The position numbers and the translations under genes were made by a program. Below the pieces are notes generated by a model, which did no database searches, had not been told where the DNA came from, and worked only from the letters and a program-made list of their open reading frames with translations. DNA of 16,314 bases from JAZDLO01 sp043801935 (lineage in GTDB: Bacteria > Actinomycetota > Thermoleophilia > RBG-16-64-13), in assembly GCA_043801935.1 (NCBI GenBank), contig JAZDLO010000041.1, forward strand, positions 1 through 16,314, in the 5' to 3' direction. Shown one piece after another: positions 6,698 through 14,975 of the stretch. How positions within the stretch are numbered: position 1 is the first letter of the stretch; each line of letters opens with the position of its first letter.

Positions 6698-7732
6698 ATG
6701 GAACGGGTTGTGTTCGGCTTTGATGAACTTCGCCAGGAGGACTCTGAAAGAGTAGGCAAGAAGTGCGCGAACCTGGGCGAGCTCACCAGTGCCGGTTTTC
6801 GCGTCCCACCGGGCTACGCAGTTTCCTTGGAAGCGTACTCCCGGTTCATGAACGAGACCGGGGTGAGATCGAGGATCGAGGGGTACTTGAGCTCCTTCGA
6901 TGCCGACCCCAACAAGACCGCGGACATGCCCTGCTATGAAGAAGCCTCGGTGGCGATACGCTCCATGGTGGAAGAGACCGCGCTACCCGGAGATCTCGAG
7001 GCGGCCATCCGCGAACGCTACGCGGCTCTTTGCAGCACCGCCGGTGTCGCTGAAGTCTCGGTGGCCACGCGCTCGGCTGGGCCTGCTAGTCATCCCGGCC
7101 AGTACGAATCTTATCTCCACGTCCGAGGCGCTGTCGATGTCGTCGCCGGAGTGAGGAGGGTCTGGTCCAGCGCCTTCAACCAGCGCTCGCTCATTGCCCG
7201 GGCCCGTCAGGGGCTTGACGTAGCGTACGATCCCATCGGCGTTGCTGTTCTCCAGATGGTGGACGCGAAGGCCGCCGGCGTGATGTTCACCACCAACCCG
7301 GGTGACGGAGATACGACCAAGATCTACATCGAGTCCAACTGGGGTCTGGGGGAGTCTGTGGTGGCCGGCGAGGTCACCCCCGACTCCTTCCTGGTGGCCA
7401 AAGCCGACTCGGAGATCCTCAACCGGAGCATCTCCCAGAAGAAGATCTGGTTCACGCTCGACCCGACGACCGGCAAGGTCGGTTTCCAGGAGGTCCCCGA
7501 CGACAAGAAGAACGCTCCCACCCTCACCGATGACGAGGTCCGAGAGATCGCCCGAGTGGGCGCGCTCATCGAAGAACACTTCGGCGCGGCCCAAGACATC
7601 GAGTGGGCCGTGGATGCCAAGGGCGCCGTCCCGGAAAGCATCGTGTTTCTGCAGACCCGCCCCGCCAAGAATATCGTCGAGAAGAAGAGTGCCACAGACC
7701 GGCTGCTCGATTTCATGGTCCGCGACTTCTGA
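6698..7732 (+). CDS. PEP-synthase-like ATP-binding subunit (PpsB-like)
   Basis: ATP-grasp domain equivalent to the N-terminal third of phosphoenolpyruvate synthase; it would transfer the beta-phosphate of ATP to the histidine of the partner subunit encoded next. Seen are GKKCANLGEL (20-29), VATRSAGP with Arg125, HPGQ (132-135), GVMFTTNP (194-201), GLGESVVAGEVTPD (216-229), and the metal/ATP site QDIEWAVD (299-306) ending in LQTRP (318-322). The chain stops at 344 residues, where PEP synthase would continue into its phosphohistidine domain. This matches the size and layout of the ~40-kDa subunit of phenylphosphate synthase. ATG 6698 has GGAG at 6689-6692; a GTG at 6692 overlaps that site and is less likely. 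The next gene starts 38 bases downstream and supplies the missing domain. Confidence 0.88.
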   Translation: MERVVFGFDELRQEDSERVGKKCANLGELTSAGFRVPPGYAVSLEAYSRFMNETGVRSRIEGYLSSFDADPNKTADMPCYEEASVAIRSMVEETALPGDLEAAIRERYAALCSTAGVAEVSVATRSAGPASHPGQYESYLHVRGAVDVVAGVRRVWSSAFNQRSLIARARQGLDVAYDPIGVAVLQMVDAKAAGVMFTTNPGDGDTTKIYIESNWGLGESVVAGEVTPDSFLVAKADSEILNRSISQKKIWFTLDPTTGKVGFQEVPDDKKNAPTLTDDEVREIARVGALIEEHFGAAQDIEWAVDAKGAVPESIVFLQTRPAKNIVEKKSATDRLLDFMVRDF

Positions 7733-7770
7733 ACCGTGTCCGACTCAACGCGTAGACCGAAGGGGAGACT

Positions 7771-9450
7771 ATGACGGCCGTATATGGAGTGACCCTGTTC
7801 GAGTTCGACGAAAGCGATTTCAGGGAGGACCAAGTCTGGTTCTGCGACGTGACCCACGGTTCGCCGCCGTGGAAACCGCTCTACATCGCGCACGGCTGGT
7901 GTTGGCCCGGCTATCCGACGATACAGACGGGCTACGAGAGTCTTTCGGTGCCGACCAGCAGGGGTTGGCAGGTCAGACTGAAAGACGGCTACCCCTATCC
8001 GAGCGTGATGCTGACTACCGACGAGGAAGCGAAACAGCGGGCTCCCATATTCAGAGAACGCATACGTCCCTACATCGAGAACTTCCGCGCTCTCTGGGAT
8101 GAGGCCAAGCTGGATTTGAAGAAGAATTATGAGGATCTCAGAAAGAAATACGGCCTGGATACGTACGAGTCCATTGCCGATCTTCCCGACTGGGAGTTGT
8201 ACGGGATACTCGAGGAGTATCTACAGCTCCACCGGAAGCAATGGGTCGTGCACATGGAGCTGTTCTTTGTTCCGGTGTACTACCTCTTCGGTCTGTTCCA
8301 GAACATGACCAAGAGCATGCTGGGGATCGACGCCGGTGATCCTTTGTTCTCGAAGGCGATGGCCGGCTTCGATAGCTCGTCCTTCCGCTTCAACGAACAG
8401 ATCTGGGCGCTCGGGAAGCAGGCGATCGATCTGGGCCTGAAGGGGCTTTTCTTGGATACCGAGGACCCCGAGGTCGTGCTGACCAAGCTTGCGGACAGCC
8501 CTGCCGGGAAGACCTGGCTTGCCGGATTCCGCGAGTTTCTCGATGTCTACGGCTGGCGCTGCGAGCGCATGTCCGACTGGGCGACTCCGAGCTGGCTGGA
8601 AAAGCCGGCTTTGGCCATCCCGGGGATCAAGATGGCCATAGCCACCGGAGGGGTCTCGACCATCAAAGACAAGAGGGAACTGGCTGAGAAGGAGAGAGTA
8701 GAGGCAGAGAAGGAGCTTCTCGAGAAGGTGCCGGCGGACCAGAGAGACTGGTTCGAGGTTCTGATGAAATGTGCCCAAAACGCCGGCTACTTCAGCGAGG
8801 ATCACACGTACTACACCGAACTCTACACCTCCGCGATGGGCCGGTGGATATTCAAGGAGATCGGTCGCCGCTTCGCCGAGGCAGGAGTCATCGACGATAC
8901 CGAGGATGTGTTCTTCCTGCTCATGAATGAGATCTACAAGGCGATCATTCCGATGGGGAGGGTCAGACTCCAGCGATATGTGGAGGAACGCAAGAAGGAG
9001 TGGGAAGGATATCTGACCGTCCAGCCCCAGATGCTGTACGGCAATCCGGAAGTCATGGGCCAAGTGATACAGAAAGATCCCGTGCTCAGTGCTGCTTTTG
9101 CGATGCCCAATCTGAGGCCGGAGCTGGGAGCCGATTTGTACGGCGGCGGATCAGCCCCCGGCGTCGTCGAGGGGATAGCTCGTGTCATCATGACCGAGAG
9201 GGACCTGGGAGAGCTTCAGCCGGGAGAGATACTGGTGGCGCCGGGGACCAGCGCTCAGTGGACCCCTGCTTTCGAGATTGCCGGAGGCATAGTGACAGAT
9301 GGCGGCGGTGCCCTATCCCATGCCGTGATCGTGGCGCGGGAATACCGACTTCCCGCCGTCACCGGGACCCAAGAGGCGACCAGGAAGATCAAGACCGGCG
9401 ATAGGGTCAGGGTCGATGGGGACCTGGGGATCGTCTTCATCGTGAAGTAA
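7771..9450 (+). CDS. PEP-synthase-like phosphohistidine subunit (PpsA-like)
   Basis: The C-terminal domain (about residues 455-559) is the swivelling PEP-utilising domain, with GGGALSHAVIVARE and catalytic His517. The first ~450 residues do not resemble the pyruvate/PEP-binding barrel; they are rich in Trp, Tyr and charged helices (a strongly charged helix at 299-319) and probably bind the acceptor. The order acceptor domain then His domain, with ATP-binding on the previous gene, parallels the 70-kDa subunit of phenylphosphate synthase and, in one chain, rifampin phosphotransferase. The expected reaction is ATP + acceptor-OH + H2O giving acceptor phosphate + AMP + Pi, with an acceptor I cannot identify. 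ATG 7771 has AAGGGGAG just upstream. 559 residues, intact. No UbiD-type carboxylase gene, the usual partner in phenol degradation, is visible. Confidence 0.85.
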   Translation: MTAVYGVTLFEFDESDFREDQVWFCDVTHGSPPWKPLYIAHGWCWPGYPTIQTGYESLSVPTSRGWQVRLKDGYPYPSVMLTTDEEAKQRAPIFRERIRPYIENFRALWDEAKLDLKKNYEDLRKKYGLDTYESIADLPDWELYGILEEYLQLHRKQWVVHMELFFVPVYYLFGLFQNMTKSMLGIDAGDPLFSKAMAGFDSSSFRFNEQIWALGKQAIDLGLKGLFLDTEDPEVVLTKLADSPAGKTWLAGFREFLDVYGWRCERMSDWATPSWLEKPALAIPGIKMAIATGGVSTIKDKRELAEKERVEAEKELLEKVPADQRDWFEVLMKCAQNAGYFSEDHTYYTELYTSAMGRWIFKEIGRRFAEAGVIDDTEDVFFLLMNEIYKAIIPMGRVRLQRYVEERKKEWEGYLTVQPQMLYGNPEVMGQVIQKDPVLSAAFAMPNLRPELGADLYGGGSAPGVVEGIARVIMTERDLGELQPGEILVAPGTSAQWTPAFEIAGGIVTDGGGALSHAVIVAREYRLPAVTGTQEATRKIKTGDRVRVDGDLGIVFIVK

Positions 9451-9494
9451 GCATCGATTCCCAGCGCTGACGTCCATGGAGGGAAGCTCGGGTT

Positions 9495-10715
9495 TTGAAA
9501 CATATCGTCATCATCGTGACCCTGGACACCAAGAGTGAAGAGGCCGCCTACCTGCGAGAACGTATCCTCGAATTGGGGCACCAAGCGCTGATAATCGACG
9601 TCGGCTGCGGGGGAGTGCCGAGGATGGAAGCGGATATACCTGCCGTGGAAGTGGCCGCGGCCGGGGGCGCCGATCTGGAGAGTCTGCGGGCCTCGCGCGA
9701 CCGAGACATGGCGACCGGCGCGATGATCCGCGGTGCGGTGGCGAAGCTGGACGCCCTATGCAAGGCGGACGAAGTCGAAGGGCTGATCTCCATCGGGGGC
9801 ATGAGCAGCGCCGTGATGGCCTCCAGCATCTACAGGGACATGCCCTACCGCATCCCCAAGCTTCTCCTTACCACCGCCGCCTCCTTGCCGCAGGCCAATC
9901 GTTTCTTCGGCCCCTCGGGTGTCACCGTGATGCACAGTCTGATCGAGGTGGGAGCTCTCAATCGCCTGCTGATGGGGGAGCTGGCGCGAGCCGCGGGAGC
10001 TATCTGCGGGATGGTCGAGGGCCAGGCCCTGGTCCGGCTGCCGGCGGAACTCAAACCGATGGTTGCCATGTCGACCAACGGCTGGGTGGAGACCCCTGCA
10101 CAGTACCTCGTCGACGAACTCAAGAGCGAATACGAGATCGTCCGTTTCCACGGCACGGGGCTTCCGGAAGTGGTCATGGAGAAACTCGTTGAAGAGGACT
10201 ATTTCGCGGCCGTCATCGATCTTGTGCCCTCCAGCATCACCAACGAGAGATTCGACGGGTCGCGCATCTCCTGGCCGCGGCGCCTGGAAGTGGCCGGCGA
10301 AAGGGGCATTCCCCAGGTGATCGCCCCCTCGCTCGTTAATGTGATCTCGCGCACCCGGGACACGTCCGCGGCCCTCACCGACGAGATGAAAGTGCGCAAG
10401 TACTACTTCATGGATTCCCTGCGCATCCTCTTGTGGCTGACCAAGGATGAGTTGAGAGATATCGCCTCGGTCTACGCCGACAAGCTCAACAAGGCGGTAG
10501 GGCCGACGAAGTTTCTCATTCCCATGAGGGGCTGGTTGAACGTCGAGACCGAATTCAGCGACTACTTCGAGCCAGATAGCATCCGGGCCTTTGCCGACGT
10601 GCTCAAGAAGAAGCTGAAGCCCGAAGTGGAGATCCGGGAGGTGGATGCCAACATCGATACCGTGGAGTTTGGCCAAGCTGTGTTGTTAGCTTTCCTCGAG
10701 GTGACCGGCAAATAG
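9495..10715 (+). CDS. Tm-1-like ATP-binding protein, UPF0261 family
   Basis: Begins with the family N-terminus HIVIIVTLDTKSEEAAYLRE and has the glycine-rich SIGGMSSAVMAS (99-110) and the C-terminal MRGWLNVET segment. Related to the N-terminal domain of the tomato virus-resistance protein Tm-1; bacterial members have no settled biochemical function, though an ATP-binding fold of two Rossmann-like domains is known from structures. At 406 residues it is full length. TTG at 9495 is the only start that keeps the first beta strand and has GGAGGG at 9478-9483, 11 bases upstream, a long spacing that may reduce translation. In many bacteria and in plant Tm-1 this domain is paired with a PEP-mutase/isocitrate-lyase-type barrel; here a PanB-like protein of the same superfamily is in the operon. 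No membrane segments. Confidence 0.88.
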   Translation: MKHIVIIVTLDTKSEEAAYLRERILELGHQALIIDVGCGGVPRMEADIPAVEVAAAGGADLESLRASRDRDMATGAMIRGAVAKLDALCKADEVEGLISIGGMSSAVMASSIYRDMPYRIPKLLLTTAASLPQANRFFGPSGVTVMHSLIEVGALNRLLMGELARAAGAICGMVEGQALVRLPAELKPMVAMSTNGWVETPAQYLVDELKSEYEIVRFHGTGLPEVVMEKLVEEDYFAAVIDLVPSSITNERFDGSRISWPRRLEVAGERGIPQVIAPSLVNVISRTRDTSAALTDEMKVRKYYFMDSLRILLWLTKDELRDIASVYADKLNKAVGPTKFLIPMRGWLNVETEFSDYFEPDSIRAFADVLKKKLKPEVEIREVDANIDTVEFGQAVLLAFLEVTGK

Positions 10716-10743
10716 GATGGCCTGGGCCGGCGGGAGGGCCTCA

Positions 10744-11709
10744 ATGCATTTCATGACGATGTCCGAACTTGAGCAAGCGTCGGGAGTGTCTCGGAGCGCG
10801 ATCCACTTCTACCTGCGCGAGGGGCTGCTCCCGCCTGCGGCCAGGACTGCCACGAACAGAGCTCTGTACACCGATGCACACCTTGGTCTCGTCCGCGAAG
10901 TCCGTCGGTTGAAGGAAAAGGGGCTGCGACTCAGCGCCATAAAGGCGGCTCTGAAACCGGCCATCGACGCGGTCGAGGCGGAGGAGGTCGACCTGAGTCG
11001 CCAGTCGGAGATCGTCCGCCGGTCGATAATGGAGACTGCCGCCCGTGCCTTTGCCGCCGAGGGCTATACGAGGACCCGAGTTGCCGACATCATCCGGGAG
11101 ACCGAAACGACTCCCCAGGTGTTTTACGGCCACTTCGCTACAAAACGTGAACTCTTCCTGGAGTGTCTTGAGGTGTTCTCAGACCTGGCCGTCGAGTTGA
11201 TCGAACCGCGCGTGGCGGAGGAACCGGACACAGCAAAGCACGCAGTTCTCCGCGCCTTCGGCAACTTGTGGCTGCGCGAACTGAGTCCGGCTCCGATGTC
11301 CCTCGCTGCCGCGGAAGCGGTGCACGAAGATAGCGAGACCGCGGAGGCGTACTACAGGGGCTATGACAAGCTCGTGGCTACCGTGATCCCAGACCTCGAG
11401 CTTCTTCGACAGAGGAATCAGTCATCAGTCCCGTTTCCATCTGACTGGCTCGCGGCCACGGCCCTCATGGGTGTGATCGAGGCGACCGTTGGACGCCAGG
11501 CGTGGGACCCGAAGTTCTCCAAGCGCGATGTATTGCTCACCGTTTTGTTCGTATGGCTGGGCATAGAAGCCGTCTACACCGGCCAGGTCGACCTGGAGTC
11601 GAAGCGGGAGGACTACGAAAAGTGGGTAGACGATCTGCTCCGGTCCCCTCTGCCCGTCCCGGGCATCCTACGCGATTCAGAGAAAAGACTGGATGGTGAA
11701 ACAACGTGA
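10744..11709 (+). CDS. MerR-TetR fusion transcriptional regulator
   Basis: Two DNA-binding modules in one chain. Residues 4-70 form a MerR-type winged helix (MTMSELEQASGVSRSAIHFY, then LREGLLPP and a KGLRLSAIK helix). Residues about 92-140 form a TetR-type domain (AARAFAAEGYTRTRVADII then VFYGHFATKRELF). The remaining ~180 residues are helical, as in TetR ligand-binding domains, and unrelated in sequence to anything I recognise. ATG 10744 has GGGAGGG (10732-10738) 5 bases upstream; ATG 10717 lies in frame but has no site and would add nine unconserved residues. It sits mid-operon, 28 bases after the previous gene and overlapping the next by 4 bases, so it is likely an autoregulator that controls the operon from the palindromic promoter at 4649-4681. 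The inducer is probably the pathway substrate (inference). Confidence 0.9.
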   Translation: MHFMTMSELEQASGVSRSAIHFYLREGLLPPAARTATNRALYTDAHLGLVREVRRLKEKGLRLSAIKAALKPAIDAVEAEEVDLSRQSEIVRRSIMETAARAFAAEGYTRTRVADIIRETETTPQVFYGHFATKRELFLECLEVFSDLAVELIEPRVAEEPDTAKHAVLRAFGNLWLRELSPAPMSLAAAEAVHEDSETAEAYYRGYDKLVATVIPDLELLRQRNQSSVPFPSDWLAATALMGVIEATVGRQAWDPKFSKRDVLLTVLFVWLGIEAVYTGQVDLESKREDYEKWVDDLLRSPLPVPGILRDSEKRLDGETT

Positions 11710-12500
11710 GCGGAAAAGAACTGGCAGGCAAGACGGCGATCGTTACCGGTGGCGCCGGAGCCTTCGGAACGGCCACAGGCCATGAGTTCGCTGCCAAGGG
11801 CGCTTCCGTGGTTGTTGCGGATATCGATGGGGCTGCCGCAAGAAGGGTGGCAGAAGAGATCGGCCGGAAGGGTGGAGTGTCCGCTCTTGGCCTTGGCTGC
11901 GACGTGCGCCAGGAAACCGACGTCCAGAAGATGGTCGAGATGGCTGTGGCGGCCTTCTCCCGGGTGGACGTGTTAGTGAACAACGCGGGCATCTTCCCCA
12001 TAGGGCCACTGGCGGAGACGACCGTGGAGACCTGGGATAACATCATGGCCGTAAACGTGCGAGGCGTCTTCTTGTGCAGCAAACACGTCATTCCCCACAT
12101 GATCGATCAGAAGTCCGGTTGCATCGTGAACATCTCCTCTGCCGTGGGAAGGATGGCTCTTCCCAACCTTGTTCCCTATTCCGCCTCCAAGGCGGCTGTG
12201 ATCGCGATGACCGTTGGTCTCGCCAAGGAGCTTGGTTCGCACGGGATTCGAGTGAATGCGGTATGTCCATCGTCGGTCGACACACCGGGCTGGGCAGAAT
12301 CGAAAAAGGCCTTGTCCTCGGCCCTTGGTGTGCCCGAAGACCAAGTTCTGGACGCCCTGATCCACGGACAGGTCATCAAGGCTATGTTGACACCGGAAGA
12401 GATAGCCCGGGTTGTCTCGTGGCTTGCCTCGGACGATACCAGCATGGTGACAGGCCAGGCGATCAGCATCGATGGAGGAAGCGTGTTCCCAACCTACTAG
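11706..12500 (+). CDS. Short-chain dehydrogenase/reductase (classical SDR)
   Basis: NAD(P)(H)-dependent oxidoreductase acting on an alcohol/ketone. The cofactor motif TGGAGAFG (14-21) has Ala-Phe where TGGxxGIG is usual, but the three glycines fit. Asp39 at the end of the second strand (VVVADID) suggests NAD(H). NNAG is at 92-95, and the catalytic set is Ser145, Tyr158 and Lys162 (YSASK). The C-terminal TGQAISIDGG is typical. 264 residues, full length. The GTG start at 11706 overlaps the regulator stop (GTGA), so translation is coupled; no strong Shine-Dalgarno is visible. The substrate is not predictable from sequence; an intermediate of the same pathway as the BKACE and PanB-like enzymes is likely. 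Confidence 0.93.
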   Translation: MSGKELAGKTAIVTGGAGAFGTATGHEFAAKGASVVVADIDGAAARRVAEEIGRKGGVSALGLGCDVRQETDVQKMVEMAVAAFSRVDVLVNNAGIFPIGPLAETTVETWDNIMAVNVRGVFLCSKHVIPHMIDQKSGCIVNISSAVGRMALPNLVPYSASKAAVIAMTVGLAKELGSHGIRVNAVCPSSVDTPGWAESKKALSSALGVPEDQVLDALIHGQVIKAMLTPEEIARVVSWLASDDTSMVTGQAISIDGGSVFPTY

Positions 12501-12576
12501 AGCTTCCAGGTGGAGGATTGCGAGGCGGGCGCGCAAGGGACCAGGCCCCAGTTTTGAGCTGTGGAGGAGGTTAGCA

Positions 12577-14961
12577 GTGTCGCGTGATAGTGCGAAAATC
12601 AGTGAGAGAGTTGCGCAGCTAAGACAGAGCATGCTTGCCACTCCTTCAATATGCATCGAACGAGCCTATCTGATGACCGAGGCCTACAAGGAGAACGAGG
12701 ATGAGCCGGTAGTCATCAGAAGGGCCAAGGCTCTGGCGAAGGTGCTGGAGAATCTGACCGTCCATATCGAAGATGGTGAATTGATCGTTGGCAACGCCAC
12801 CAGCAAGGTCCGCGGCGGCAATCTCATGCCAGAGATCGACTGGCAGTGGCCGCTAAACGAGCTAGACACCCTGTCGACGCGGGAATGGAACAGGTACGCC
12901 CCCATAGCTGAAGCGGACAAAGCGAAACTTAGGGAGTTCCTCCCCTATTGGAAGGGAAGAGCGATCGTCGACAAATGGTGGAAGGTCTTACCCGACGAAG
13001 CTCGCGACCTCATGTACATCATCCATTCGAATGGTGGCTTTGCAGCCTCGAGCATCCATCCCGGTCACTGCATCCCCGACTTTGAGAGAGTGCTGGGCTT
13101 GGGCCTCCACGGCATCAGGCGGGAGGTCGAAGAACGAATCGCAAAGCTCAACGCAGCCGACAGCGGCGACTTCCGTAGGCACCAGTTCTATCGGGCGGTG
13201 AACATTGCCCTCGACGCGGCCGTCACGTTCGCCGAGAGGCATGCCGCACTGGCCCGAGACCTGGCGGCAAAGGAGGGTGGTGCTCAAAGAAAGGCCGAGC
13301 TGCTGAAGGTCGCGGAGACCTGCGAGTGGGTGCCGGCCAATCCAGCGCGAACCTTCCACGAAGCGCTGCAGTCGATATGGTTGACCTACGTGCCCTTCAG
13401 GATCGAGGGCGACAGCTTCGGCATCAGCTTCGGCAGGGCCGATCAGTATCTCTACCCCTTCTACAAGAAAGACCTCGAAGAGGGACGGATTACCAGGGAA
13501 CAGGCACGGGAGCTGATCGCGCTACTCTTCATCAAGGTGAACGGAACGCTCATTCCCCAGTGCGATGCGGCGAGCCCCACGTTTGGCGGCTACCCGCTGA
13601 CGTGCGTCTTCACGATCGGTGGCGTCAGCAAAGACGGTGAGGATGCGGTCAACGAGCTCTCCTACGTCTTTCTCGATGCCCAGGAGGATACCGGGCTGCC
13701 CGGCGACGACATTGCGGTGAGGGTAAGCGAGAACAACCCCACCGACTTCATGATGAGAGCCTGCGAGGTAGCCAGGGTGCTCAACGGGAAGTTCAAGTGG
13801 GTCAGCGACAAGACCTCCATCCGCCAACTGCTGCACGACGGGAAACCGATCGAGTATGCCCGCGACTACGCTGTGGAGGGCTGTTTTCAGCCATCGGTCG
13901 CCGGCTATTCTCACGATCTCCCCGGCGGAGCCTTCAACGTGCCGCTCATGCTGGAGTTGGCGCTTAACGACGGCGTCTCCCGGATCACCGGCCGACAGAT
14001 GGGCCCGCAGACTGGAGACCCGCGCGAGTTCGAGACGTACCAGCAGTTGTGGAACGCCTACACGAGACAGGTTGAAGCGCTGCTTCCCTACGCCTTGCTC
14101 TACAAGAACGCCGACATGCAGCTCTTTGCCGAGTTGGCCCCCGCGCCTTTCCAGTCGGCGCTCTTTCCCGGCTGCATCGAGAAAGGTCTCGACCTCATGC
14201 AGGGCGGGACCATGCCTTATATGACCCACTGTACTTTGCTTGGCGGAGCCCCGAATGTGGGAGATTCACTCGCCGCGGTGAAGAAGGCGGTGTTCGAAGA
14301 CAAGCGCTTGACGATGGCGCAGGTGGTCGACGCCCTCGACAAGAACTTCGAGGGCTGCGAGGAGGTGCTCCACATACTGTCGTCCGCCCCCCGGTTCGGG
14401 AACGATGCGGAATACGTCGACTCGATAGTGAACGACGTGCTTGTCCATGGCAGCGATCAGATCGCGAAGGTGAAGTGCTATTCCGGCGGACGATCCACCA
14501 CCGCCGCCGCTATTGTCACCGCAAATATCGGCCTGGGCGCGGTCGTCGGCGCTCTGCCTGACGGCAGAAAGGCCCGGGAGCCATTGTCGGAGGGCGGCAT
14601 ATCTCCCTACCAAGGCAGGAATGTCAGTGGGGCCACGGCTACCCTGAACTCCGTGGCCAGACTGGACCACGTGAAGCTCACAGGCGGCTCGGTACTCAAT
14701 ATGAGGGTCAACCCCGCCTCGCTCAAGAATGAGGCTAGCAAGCGGCGTTTCGTTTCTCTCATCAGGACCTACTGCGAGACAGGCGGGTTCTTGGTCCAGT
14801 TCAACTTCGCCGACTCTGCAACGTTGTTGGCCGCCCAGAAGAAGCCGGAGCAATATCGGGACCTACTGGTGCGGGTGGCCACCTACAGCGCCCTCTTCGT
14901 CGAGCTAAGTCCAGAACTGCAGGACGACATCATACGGCGGATGGAGATCGAGGACGTGTGA
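12577..14961 (+). CDS. Glycyl-radical-enzyme (PFL-like) homologue lacking the radical glycine
   Basis: Full-length (794-residue) member of the pyruvate formate-lyase/glycerol dehydratase family. Clear family elements include the HPGH-x-IPD segment (about 153-160), GRADQYLYPFYKKDLEEG, GGVSKDGEDAVNELSY, the thiyl-loop VEGCFQP with Cys436, ALPDGRKAREPLSEGG, and the C-terminal PEQYRDLLVRVATYSALFVE. In active members that last motif is RV(A/S)GY, where Gly carries the radical; here residue 769 is Thr (codon ACC, 14881-14883). The dehydratase-type GCxEP glutamate is Gln438. No activating radical-SAM enzyme lies in the window. The intact frame and otherwise preserved domain argue against decay. GTG 12577 has GGAGGAGG (12563-12570) 6 bases upstream. 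It may be a non-radical enzyme, a scaffold, or require a separate radical-carrying partner. Confidence 0.9.
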   Translation: MSRDSAKISERVAQLRQSMLATPSICIERAYLMTEAYKENEDEPVVIRRAKALAKVLENLTVHIEDGELIVGNATSKVRGGNLMPEIDWQWPLNELDTLSTREWNRYAPIAEADKAKLREFLPYWKGRAIVDKWWKVLPDEARDLMYIIHSNGGFAASSIHPGHCIPDFERVLGLGLHGIRREVEERIAKLNAADSGDFRRHQFYRAVNIALDAAVTFAERHAALARDLAAKEGGAQRKAELLKVAETCEWVPANPARTFHEALQSIWLTYVPFRIEGDSFGISFGRADQYLYPFYKKDLEEGRITREQARELIALLFIKVNGTLIPQCDAASPTFGGYPLTCVFTIGGVSKDGEDAVNELSYVFLDAQEDTGLPGDDIAVRVSENNPTDFMMRACEVARVLNGKFKWVSDKTSIRQLLHDGKPIEYARDYAVEGCFQPSVAGYSHDLPGGAFNVPLMLELALNDGVSRITGRQMGPQTGDPREFETYQQLWNAYTRQVEALLPYALLYKNADMQLFAELAPAPFQSALFPGCIEKGLDLMQGGTMPYMTHCTLLGGAPNVGDSLAAVKKAVFEDKRLTMAQVVDALDKNFEGCEEVLHILSSAPRFGNDAEYVDSIVNDVLVHGSDQIAKVKCYSGGRSTTAAAIVTANIGLGAVVGALPDGRKAREPLSEGGISPYQGRNVSGATATLNSVARLDHVKLTGGSVLNMRVNPASLKNEASKRRFVSLIRTYCETGGFLVQFNFADSATLLAAQKKPEQYRDLLVRVATYSALFVELSPELQDDIIRRMEIEDV

Positions 14962-14975
14962 CCGGGAGGTAGAAC

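Noticed and set aside
12472..12576. Earlier start for the glycyl-radical-like protein inside the SDR gene
   Set aside because: It would add 35 basic, unconserved residues; GTG 12577 follows GGAGGAGG at the right distance and gives the family's normal N-terminus.
14860..14900. Frameshift or pseudogene explanation for the missing radical glycine
   Set aside because: Residues on both sides of Thr769 match the family motif in the same frame, so a single substitution explains it; nothing suggests decay elsewhere in the gene.
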